This document shows positions 55,451-64,000 of a stretch of DNA of 64,000 bases, one piece after another (positions within the stretch are counted from its first letter, which is position 1; each line of letters opens with the position of its first letter). The notes under the pieces are model-generated. The model was not told where the DNA came from. It saw only the letters and a list, made by a program, of their open reading frames with translations, and searched no databases. Position numbers and translations under genes: made by a program. The stretch lies in NCBI GenBank assembly GCA_030998225.1, contig JAPYXD010000754.1:3906001-3970000 (forward strand), written 5' to 3'. Source of the stretch: Diplolepis rosae (lineage: Eukaryota; Arthropoda; Insecta; Hymenoptera; Diplolepididae).

Positions 55451-55506
55451 AGACATACGCATAAACTCCTTCTTGGGTGCTTTCTCCGCTACCGTTTCCA
55501 AAATCA

Positions 55507-55733
55507 GTGGCTAACTTTATTTACGAGCCAAACGAATCGAGTCTTTGGAACAGTAATATGATTCGTCGCCAACAGTTTCGCCATAATCTCAAACTCTTCC
55601 AATTGTAACACCCAGTAGGTAGAGGAGAGAAATGGGTAAAAGTACTTTCCCATAAGCATTTGGAATTGATTACAAATAATAGTACTCACTCTAGAACCAG
55701 CTTTTTGCATGTAAGGTAGAACTTTTGACTTAC
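55507..55733 (-). CDS. Candidate exon with strong splice signals, unknown
   Basis: On the minus strand, TACTAAT (branch-site-like), a T-rich tract and TTTCAG end at 55,734. They are followed by an open frame starting KSKVLPYMQKAGSR. A donor-like AGA|GTGAGTAC falls at 55,690/55,689, which would make a 44-base microexon. Without that donor the frame continues to TGA (55,504-55,506) with FYPFLSSTYWVLQLEEFEIM. CAG|GTAAGT also occurs exactly at the acceptor, so the same point could be a donor for the opposite reading. I cannot name the protein. Confidence 0.35.
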
Positions 55734-55740
55734 CTGAAAC

Positions 55741-56034
55741 AGAAGAAAAAATGATTATTAGTATGATTTATTTTCAGGATAAAATAAAAACTATTTCGAT
55801 GATGAATTTAGGGTCTGAAATTTACGTTGTCGGCATTGCTTTGCGTGTAGACTTATGTTCATGCATCATAAGATAACAAGTTAAAAATTTGTAAATTTTA
55901 TTAATTCGAATGTCATAATAAAAATTTAAGAGTGAGGTAAACATGAGTTTACGAGCAAAACAAAGCTAGTAAAGTATGATTTTATGTGTGATACATGACC
56001 TTAAAAGAAAATTTAAGCTCATGAAAAACATATT
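55741..56034. other. No gene seen
   Basis: AT-rich. Includes the intron-like branch-site and pyrimidine tract on the minus strand. Confidence 0.45.
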
Positions 56035-56245
56035 TTTTGTTCGCTGTATACCAAAAGTGAGTCGAGTCGGTGTCGTTTTGCGTACGGAAAGTTGATTCTC
56101 CCTCACTAGTGCGGTAAAATTTTAAGTTTGTTTTAATTTTCTACACACTTAAAATTTTGCCGCACTTATGCGGGAAAATCAACTTTCCACACGCAAAACG
56201 ACACCGACAAGGCTACCTTGCGGTGTAGGGCGAACAAAAAATATT
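56035..56245. repeat. Foldback repeat family F, copy 7 (module 2 only)
   Basis: TTCGCTGTATACCAAAAGTG, GTCGTTTTGCGTACGGAAAG, CCTCACTAGTGCGG, then the complementary half ending GACACCGACAAGGCTACC. Module 1 is absent. Confidence 0.7.
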
Positions 56246-56545
56246 TTTCTTAAAATTTGAGATATGTTATAATACAATAAAAAACGTTTGTCTGGTTCGT
56301 TTTGCTAAAAATTAAAAAAGAAATTGTTGATAGGAAATAAAAGTGAAAAATTTATCAGAAATTACAGTCAACTGAAAATTTTTTTTCAAAAGTTTTCCCA
56401 AAACGTATATTATTGTATTCCTTGTTATATTCTTTCATGTTTCCCAAATTTTCAAGCAGATATTTTTTGTACAAAAAAAGTTACTTTAAACGAATATATT
56501 TACTTATAAATTTTGCCACGTGGTCCAGTTTGCCTATGGCTTTAA
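56246..56545. mobile_element. Family C, right arm only, plus AT-rich sequence
   Basis: From about 56,330: AATTACAGTCAACTGAAAA, TTCCCAAATTTTCAAGCAG, TTTGCCACGTGGTCC and TGCCTATGGCTTTAA. The left arm is missing. Confidence 0.55.
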
Positions 56546-56691
56546 ATCGTCTATTTCTTTTATTAAATCAATAAATAATACTCACAAATAATCAAATACG
56601 GTATAAAATAGAAATTTTGTTTATAATTTTATGTATCAAACATGTTTTAGCAATAGTAAATATGAATTAAAATGCTTCGTTGTAAAAAAAA

Positions 56692-57971
56692 TCTGCCCGC
56701 TTCGCGGGCACATTCTCATGGCGCGCTTCGCGCGCAGCTCGCTTTGCTCGCAAGTTTGAGCGCGCCTAGGGCGCGCGATTTGATCGTCGCGCTTCGCGCT
56801 CCGTTCTTCCCTGACCTCGCGCTTCGCGCTCGGTCTTGTGCTCTTCGCATACGTTTAAGTTTATTTCTTATCATTTAATACTGATGCTCAAACCAATTTA
56901 ATGATATTAAAGATGATGTAAATTAGTCATTTTCTCAAAGTCACTCTATTTCTTTTTGAATTTAAGTGAAACAGGAAATTCAATTTACTTAAGGCTCTAT
57001 CGGCCTTAAGGAACACATTCTCATCATGACACTCGCGCTTCGCGCTCGATTTTCTGTATGCATTTTTGTAACTTTTTAATAAATTACATGATTATTGATA
57101 AATTTATTTTCTTCCAAATATCTCAAAAAGGAAAAACAATCGTAGACTTTATTTAAGGGAACGATTTTGCAGAACAACGCTTATTTCGTATCTCACATAT
57201 TTTGGTGAAAAAAATCGAATTTTTTCAATATTAAAAATCAAAAAATTAAAATATACATCCTGTCGAGAAATTTCTCGATAAGAATGTGTAGACCTTATTT
57301 AGCCAAACAATTTTTCATCTAAAAGTTTTTTTTGTATCTCACATATTTTGTCTAAAAAATGGAATTCTTGAATTTTAATCGTATTTTTTGGAATTGAAAC
57401 GAAAAATATATGTTTTTTCATAAACTGTGTAAGACAAAACTTGTAGATCTTTTTGAAACGAACAACTTTGTATTCTTACGTTTTTTTCGTATTTCACATA
57501 TTATTGTTAAAAAATTGAATTTTGGATTTTCAATAGTTTTTTTTTTAATTAAAAAGAAAAATATGCATCTTATGAAAAAATGTTACAATTCAAATTTGTA
57601 GGTTTTTATGTAAAAAATAATATTGTATGATAACGTTTTTTCGTATCTCGTATAATTTAACTGGAAAATGGAATTTTGATATTGATTTTTTTCAAGTTTT
57701 AATATGCTGTAACATTTCTAATTTTGATTTAATCAAAAAATGTTCTTAGGATAATTTGTAGAGATTTATGAGCACTATCAAAAACCAGTATTGGAATTTT
57801 TGATTTTTTCAAAAAGTTATTTTCAAAAACACAAAAGTAGTGCTAAATCCCTCAATTTTGATTGGATGTGGCTGGTTAACGAACTTGTCCTTACTTTTCC
57901 GGCTCCGATAAAGTGTACCAAAGCTCAATTCAATCTGATAATTCTATCGAGAGTTATGCCGCACACGACCT

Positions 57972-58002
<31 letters not shown>

Positions 58003-58119
58003 CTTTCGTAAAAACCGTTTTTTCTGACTCAGGGGGTCTCAAAACGTGAAGATTTGATGAAAATTTCGAAAGTCATTTTTCACATAAAACCAATACCTTT
58101 TCATCCATGATGAGAATGT
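56692..58119 (-). mobile_element. Family B element, full copy
   Basis: 1,428 bp with a perfect GCCCGC-TTC-GCGGGC hairpin, ACATTCTCATG, GCGCGCCTAGGGCGCGCG, a second ACATTCTCATCATG near 57,015, internal ~140-bp repeats, a five-fold CAGA run (57,973-57,999) and GATGAGAATGT at the right end. Frames of 63-78 codons inside are shared by other B copies and are not genes. Confidence 0.7.
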
Positions 58120-58163
58120 AAAAACGTTGTAAACTCAAGTTAGTTAGTACGCATTGAAAAGAT

Positions 58164-58470
58164 TCTGAAATTATGGGTTTGAGTTCAAGAACCATTTGCA
58201 CTTTGACCTACATGGGGTTGCCGGAGATGCAGACTTACAACCAGTGGTTTGGAGACAAACGAATGCAAAAGTCGAAGTGCAAAGTCGTGTAAATCGGCCA
58301 ATGAAATTCTTTGGATTTTTGAATAGAGAATGTCCTCTCTGTAGGAAGATTAATAAAGAAAAAGCCGTGACCATGGAATGCATAAATTACCAGCTTGATT
58401 TTACCATACGCGCATTTTCGCAACGAATTCCAATTTCCCCAGTTGGTTTCAAAAGCTGCAGTTTAAATTA
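58164..58470 (+). CDS. Candidate exon or gene relic (~100 codons), unknown
   Basis: The frame is open from a TGA at about 58,158 to TAA at 58,468-58,470. It contains GVAGDADLQPVVWRQTNAKV, PMKFFGFLNRECPLCRKINK and MECINYQLDFTIRAFSQRIP. The codon make-up is protein-like and the DNA is unique; CPLC could be part of a zinc-binding pair but no second pair is seen. No ATG near the start, so an internal or terminal exon is more likely than a complete gene. It lies directly beside a family B insertion. No AATAAA close downstream. Confidence 0.3.
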
Positions 58471-59697
58471 AAGTTATCTTTTTGTCAAACAGCTCGACTT
58501 GAATATTCAGTTAAACACTAAGGCGAAAATGTAATTTCGAATGAACATGCACTGCTGGATGAAATAAATTTTATGCTCATGTTAAACACGAGTATAATGA
58601 ATTATTGAGCAGGATAAAACAAAAAAATGAAATCTTGTATTGTACGATGCTTTTAAGAAATTTTTTTAATAGTCATTCGTAATCTCATCTTTTATAAAAA
58701 GTTATTTTTTTAACACGATTTTCGAGATATACATTTGATATAAATATAGCATAATCTAGCTCGTGATACAATAAATCTTTCATTATTAATTTAAATAAAC
58801 AGAACATTATATTATATATTTTATAATTTTTATCAAACTTTTTTTTTAAAGATAAAAGAAAAAGCAATCACTGTTCAGATGGTCTGTAAGAAGGAAAATA
58901 ATATTATTAATTTTAATCAATTTGATAATAGTCATTTAGACTTCTGTGAAATATTATTTATTACTTGTGAATTAATTTAAAACATCAATTAGCGTTAAAT
59001 CTACGAAATAGTAACCAGAAAAACTAGAGAGAATTTTTTCAGAACCCATAAAAATGAATAATATGCCCCAAAGTGTTAATAAAATATAAATAATATTTTG
59101 AGTATGAAGTATAGAAATTGCGATTTATATAATGAACTTATATTCCTCTTCAAAATCTCCCTTCAATTAAGGCTTTTATTTTCATCGCGTATATAAATCA
59201 ATACCAAGATTTTATTGATTCATAAGTGACTATATATACCACCAGGACATTTTTGAACTCGTTGCTGATAAATGTCCTAAAATTCTGCTGCATTGGAGTG
59301 AAGAATTAGAAAAGTTGATTGCTTTTTATAAAACTTCATATTATTTTTCATATTTTTGTTGCTAATGGTCCAATATATATTACACTAAACATATACCATT
59401 TAAAATTAAAAATAATTTCGATATTTATAGAAGATAAAACATTGATCCACATTTTGAACCCCGATCTACAATTGGTTGGTTTACCTTAATCTCTACAATA
59501 TAATTTGGTAAAACTCGAATATAATGACATTTCATTAATTTGCATTCATCCCATTAATCTATTACAAAAAGAATTATTGAAAATATAAATTTCCGTAATT
59601 TAACATTATTTCATAATAAATAATGTGATTTATTTTATTATAGACGAATGATAATATTAATTCAAGCCTTAAATCATAGAAAAACTTTTTTTCCCAG
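58471..59697. other. No gene seen
   Basis: 1.2 kb of AT-rich DNA without paired repeats or frames above 60 codons. Confidence 0.55.
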
Positions 59698-59760
59698 AGA
59701 CCTAATTTTTGGGATAACTAACTTAAGGCCATGTATCAATGGGACCACGTGATTCAATTG
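59698..59760. mobile_element. Joined stubs of family D and family C
   Basis: AGACCTAATTTTTGGGATAAC is the D right end. TTAA at 59,723-59,726 is followed by GGCCATGTATCAATGGGACC and CACGTGATTC, the C left end. Both bodies are missing. Confidence 0.55.
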
Positions 59761-59774
59761 AACATTTATTCATT

Positions 59775-61045
59775 CTTGCTGTAAGTCTCTAAAGTCCGAT
59801 GGAACTCAGTACATGTCGATATCTGAAAAAGATTGCTCAGGATAGTCACCAGAGGGGTAGGACCCACTTGTCCCAGTTTCACGACTTTGACCTAATGTGA
59901 GTACTGTTTGGTTGGGTCGAGGAGTTTCGAAAGGTACTCAAGTCAAAGCTATAAGTCTTAAGAATCAGCTGGAACTCAGTGGAGATGTATATCTGGAATA
60001 GATTTCTCAGGATAGTCACTAGAGGGGTAGGGCCAACTTGTCCCAATTTCGCAACTTTGGCCTATTGTGAGTACTGTTTGGTTGGGTCGAGGTGCTTAAG
60101 GAGATACTTAGGTCAAAGCTATAAGTCTCGAGAGTCAGCTGGAACTCAGTGGAGATGGATATCTGGAATATCTGGAATAGATTGCTCAGGATAGTCACTA
60201 GAGGGGTAAGACCCACTTGTCCCAGTTTCGCAACTTCGACCTATCGTAAGTATTGTTTGGTTGGGTCGAGGTACTTGGGAAGGTACTCACGTCAAAGCTT
60301 CAAGTCTTCAGAGTCAGCTGGAGCTTAGTAGAGGTGGATATGTGGTATAGATTGCTCAGGACAGTCACTAGAGAGGTAGGACCCACTTGTCCCAGTTTCG
60401 CGAATTTGGCCAAATGTAAGTACCGTTAGGTTGGGTCGAGGTACTTGGGAAGGTACTCAGGTCAAAGCTTCAAGTTTTCAGAGTCAGCTGGAGCTTAGTA
60501 GAGGTGGATATGTGGTATAGATTGCTCAGGACAATCACTAAAGGGGTAGGACCCACTTGTCCCAGTTTCACGACTTTGACCTAATGTGAGTACTGTTTGG
60601 TTGGGTCGAGGTGCTTGGGAAGGTACTCAGGTCAAAGCTTCAAGTCTTCAGAGTCAGCTGGAGCTTAGTAGAGGTGGATATGTGGTATAGATTGCTCAGG
60701 ACAGTCACTAGAGAGGTAGGACCCACTTGTTCTAGTTTCGGGACTTTGAACTATTGTGAGTACCGTTTGGTTGGGTCGAGGTGCTTGGGAAGGTACTTAG
60801 GTCAAAGCTTCAAGTCTTCAGAGTCAGCTGGAGTTTAGTAGAGGTGGATATGTGGTATAGATTGCTCAGGACAGTCACTAGAGGGGTAGGACCCACTTGT
60901 CTCAATTGTGCGACTTTGACCTAATGTAAGTACCGTTTGGTTGGTTCGAGGTGCTTGGGAAGGTACTGAGGTCAAAACTTCAAGTCTTTAGAGTCAACCA
61001 GAACTTAGTAGAGGTACATATCTGGTATAGATGGCTCAGGATAGT
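59775..61045. repeat. 170-bp tandem array
   Basis: GTCAAAGCTT occurs at about 59,942, 60,112, 60,291, 60,461, 60,631, 60,801 and 60,971 (last as GTCAAAACTT), a step of 170 except one of 179 caused by a local duplication (TATCTGGAATATCTGGAATA). About 7.5 units. Conserved blocks are GAGTCAGCTGGA, ATTGCTCAGGA, GTAGGACCCACTTGTC and TTGGTTGGGTCGAGG. Plus frames of 71-75 codons are by-products. Confidence 0.9.
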
Positions 61046-61141
61046 CGCTGAAGCGGTACTCGCTGTAGAGATTACTACACTATTAGAAATTTCTGTGTTA
61101 AACTTTTATTACATGTAATGGAAGTTTTTTTTGGTAACGTA
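61046..61141. other. Short unique spacer
   Basis: AT-rich gap between the 170-bp array and the MITE. Confidence 0.5.
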
Positions 61142-61814
61142 CAGTCCGCGATCTCTATAGGTCCGCTCTCAATAGGGCCTCTACCCCTAATCTGTATTCG
61201 ACGCTCCCCCACCATGTGCACTGCTGAATTTAATTTTCACCGTTCTCAATAGGGCCGCGCGATCAATATACTAGAGAAGAATATAATAAATATACATAAA
61301 GTTGATTATGACAAACTAAATGTAAATGAGAATGAAATTGTAATCATATTAACTATTAATAATTTTTTGAAAGTAAACGCTACGTTATGTTTTTTAATTA
61401 AAAAAGAAAATGGTCACTTAGCGCCAAAATTATTCGTTTATTGAACAAGGTCCTTTATTATTTAATAGTTTTTATTTTTAAATTAAATTTCAACTTTGCA
61501 AATTCAAAATGATAATCATTGTATAAATTTATGTAACAGAATTCACAAATTATTTAATACATTTTATTGCACAACATAATTGAAATTAAAAAAAAAGAAA
61601 AAGAAAACGTCAAAAATGAAAGGTTAGATGTTTTGATTTAATACTTTCGATGAATTTATATGCAACTATTATACTATTATGTTTCGAGCTTCCCTATTGA
61701 GGAAGGTAAAAAGTGATTCAAGCGCGCTCGTTATGGCAAGTGGAGGGAGAAGGCTTTTTCTAAGAAAACACTTCCCCTAACCGCCCGAGGCGGCCCTATA
61801 TAGAGCGCGGACTG
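61142..61814. mobile_element. TA-flanked MITE, pogo/Tc1-mariner-like
   Basis: TA-CAGTCCGCGATCTCTATAG at the left is opposed by CTATATAGAGCGCGGACTG-TA at the right. A second inverted pair (CAATAGGGCC / GGCGGCCCTA) lies inside. 673 bp, AT-rich middle, no transposase. CAGT... ends plus TA duplication fit the pogo branch of Tc1/mariner. Confidence 0.7.
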
Positions 61815-62200
61815 TACATTAAATTTAAAATAGTTTCATCTTAAAAAATACAAATTTATTTACATTTTTAAACACATGTGTATATATTTTAATAATGTTT
61901 ATCAATTATAACATATTTTAATTGTAAAGTTATTAAATTTAATACAAATGTATATTAAAGTCTACTAAAATTAATAAGATTTTTAACAGTGCAATCAAAT
62001 TTTCTCCGTGCAACTATTAAAGTAATTTAATTCTGAAAGTAGCCAATTTAAAAATAAATAGGGAAAACCGGAAACATGTGAGACACTTTGATCATTCGAA
62101 TAAATTAGTTTTGTCTTTGTTGTTTCGTTTATAGAGAACAATTAGCTATGTTTTGATGGTAGTATCTATTTAACAATTAACCGTTAAGCGCACTAGCGCC
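61815..62200. other. No gene seen
   Basis: AT-rich unique sequence. Confidence 0.5.
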
Positions 62201-62640
62201 TTCTAATTTGCCGTTTATTGTTCTCGACAATCGAAAATGCAGGATCGTATCGATTATCCGGAAGGCATTAATCGCGAGACTGAAGCGTTGGAATTTATCG
62301 CCGTTCCGAGATTTTCACGATAGGCAGCCGGCCACGAGCGGCTTAACCTCGTCGATGTGTCGTTTTGTACATACACCGTCGACGACGATTCACTTCAACG
62401 ATCAATTTTATCTGGAGGGCTTGCATTCGCGTCAAGAAATCGAATCTGTGGAATTCAACGGATATATTTTCTGTCGGATGTGTTACTTTCTCAAACGTGC
62501 AATATCGTCACAAAATAGGCCTTATTTTCAGGAAAATATTTGTTTCTCCTTTTTTGAAAAACAATAAACTTTTCTTTCTAAAGTATTCACTTTTAGAATC
62601 TCTACTTCCTGTTAATGGGCTAGAATCATTAGGAAATTGA
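62200..62640 (+). other. GC-richer unique block with a 119-codon frame
   Basis: The frame 62,208-62,567 starts at a non-ATG codon (TTG) and reads VSIIRKALIARLKRWNLSPF early and YLEGLHSRQEIESVEFNGYI in the middle. A second plus frame (62,365-62,640) overlaps. The DNA is GC-richer than its surroundings and resembles none of the repeats here, so it may be host exon or UTR. No domain is recognised and the C-terminus (QNRPYFQENICFSFFEKQ) looks like chance translation. Confidence 0.25.
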
Positions 62641-63045
62641 GTTTTGCTTGTGCTACTCAGTTGATACAAAGTTTTCCATAGAGTTAACTCGATTTCCAAT
62701 AAAGTTATATCTAATGCTGAAACCGAGTACTCGAAGGGTGCTTCTTGATATCAGGGATGCTAAGTGCAGAACAAAGAGAAGACCAAGAAGATGATTGAAG
62801 TCATGTACATTAGCACGATTATCGCAAATTCTTTACTTTTGATGCTCTACTGATACAAAGAAAAACACGAAATTCCTCCAGTTCTTATCACTAACCAGGC
62901 GCTTTCAAGAATGTCACAGAAAATTATCAAAGACCTAATCTTTAACAAACATTTGACTAACAAACCTGATGAAAGAATTTGACTTGTTTGATTAAAAAAT
63001 ATACAGAAAATTCAATTGCCTAATAAAATAAATGTATAAAAAAAA
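62641..63045. other. No gene seen
   Basis: Unique sequence of mixed composition, no features. Confidence 0.5.
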
Positions 63046-64000
63046 TCTGCCCGCTTCACCTGCAACTTTGTGTGCGCCTGGGGCGCGTGATTCGCTTGTC
63101 GCGCTTTGCGCTCGGTCTTATGTTCTTCCCATACATTCAAGTTCATTTCTTGTAATTTGATACTAAAACTCGAGTCAATATAGTAATGTTGTATCTGTCG
63201 ATTAAAATTTTTTGAAGCTACAAAATTTGTTTTTGATTTTAAATGAAAAAGGAAATTCAATTTACTCAAGGTTCTATCAACCTCAAGGAATACATTCTCA
63301 TCGTAATACTCGCGCTTTGCGCTTGATTTTTACTTTATATCCATTGGAGGCACATTTGCATTACACAAAATTTGTAGATCTTTTTGAATCAAACAATTTT
63401 GTTTCTTATTTCCGAAATTCGTATATTTTGGCGGGAAAATTGAATTATTTATTTTAATCGTATTTTTCATGATTCAACAAAATATATAACTCCTATGAAA
63501 AACAGCGAATTTGTAGATCTTTTGAAAGATTTCAAATTTGGTGTAAAATGGAATTTTTCATTCTGATAACGTTTATTACGATTGAAATGAAAACTACGTT
63601 TCTGATTAAAAAATCTTCTGCAGTAAATTTGTCTATCTTCTTGAGATTAATAATTTTTTACATATCATTTTTTCGTATTTCGTGTAGTACTGTTGGAAAC
63701 CAAAAGTTCTTATTGTTAATAAGATTTTTCATTGATAAACAAAAATATAACTCCTATGAAAACATGGTTACTAGGAAATTGGTAGATCTCTTTTAAATAA
63801 ACAATTTTGCTCCTTAACATTTTTTTCGTATCTCGTATATTTTTCGGGAAAATTGAATTTTTTATTTTCATAAAAACGTTTTTAGTGTATAAGTGAAAAG
63901 ATATAACTCTTATTAAAAAATAGTCAAAAATAATTTATAGATCTTTTTGAAGCGAACAATTTTTTTTCTAAACATGTTTTTCGTATCTCGCACTGATTTG
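63046..64000 (-). mobile_element. Family B element, runs off the window
   Basis: TCTGCCCGCTTCACCTG begins it, with the hairpin partner lost. CTGGGGCGCGTGATTCG, ACATTCTCATCGTAATAC and repeated GTAGATCTTTTTGAA units follow at 63,376, 63,512, 63,783 and 63,939. The right end lies beyond 64,000. Confidence 0.55.

Noticed and set aside
56672..56878. Ala/Arg/Leu-rich 68-codon frame
   Set aside because: Translation of the CpG-rich terminal block of family B, shared by other copies.

Overview
This window looks like AT-rich, gene-poor nuclear DNA from an arthropod, most likely an insect. I base this on the base composition, the many short T/A homopolymers, the absence of any reading frame above 137 codons, and the repeat types present (hammerhead-bearing Penelope-like remnants, Helentron/DINE-like elements, TTAA-flanked and TA-flanked MITEs, a solo LTR). 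I cannot name the species or order. I found no complete protein-coding gene, no rRNA, no CRISPR and nothing bacterial. A handful of short coding candidates are listed at low confidence; the best has a convincing splice acceptor and donor on the minus strand near 55.7 kb.

Layout. 0-6.3 kb: a segment bounded by inverted ~370-bp copies of one repeat, holding a 112/113-bp minisatellite, a Penelope-like remnant and two large palindromes. 6.3-12.3 kb: a TTAA-flanked foldback, a Penelope-like inverted pair with hammerhead-like motifs in both arms, a 1-kb TTAA element carrying a TA-flanked MITE, and a foldback of family D. 12.3-16.9 kb: a three-deep nest (B inside C inside an older B), then an interrupted D joined to a C. 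18.2-19.0 kb: an inverted pair of hairpins that each enclose a tRNA-like cloverleaf. 19.6-25.5 kb: small MITEs, including one with a 7-8-bp target duplication. 28.4-36.9 kb: TTAA elements, an ACGTCA-rich hairpin, a solo LTR with a perfect CTGC duplication and a nested 1.1-kb element, and a CpG-rich palindrome. 37.4-44.8 kb: TTAA foldbacks joined end to end and two identical copies of a second tRNA-like hairpin family. 45.5-48.3 kb: a TTAA element split by a B element. 49.4-50.3 kb: a ~420-bp tandem duplication with a coiled-coil-like frame. 52.7-54.65 kb: a 42-bp satellite with a 671-bp higher-order repeat. 56.7-58.1 kb: a full B. 59.8-61.0 kb: a 170-bp tandem array. 61.1-61.8 kb: a pogo-like MITE. 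63.0 kb to the end: another B.

Family labels used below: A, C, D, E, H, I, J, M are TTAA-flanked elements whose ends read TTAAGG (TTAA target plus purine termini suits Kolobok; piggyBac is the alternative). B is a 1.4-kb Helentron/DINE-1-like element. F is a double-palindrome foldback. G is a hAT-like MITE. K is a small palindrome. T1 and T2 are tRNA-like hairpins.

The strongest leads are the tRNA-like hairpins, where differences between the two families are largely compensatory across the stems; the B-in-C-in-B nest; the recurrent TTAA-sharing junctions; and the hammerhead-like motifs. All classifications rest on reading by eye; no database was searched.
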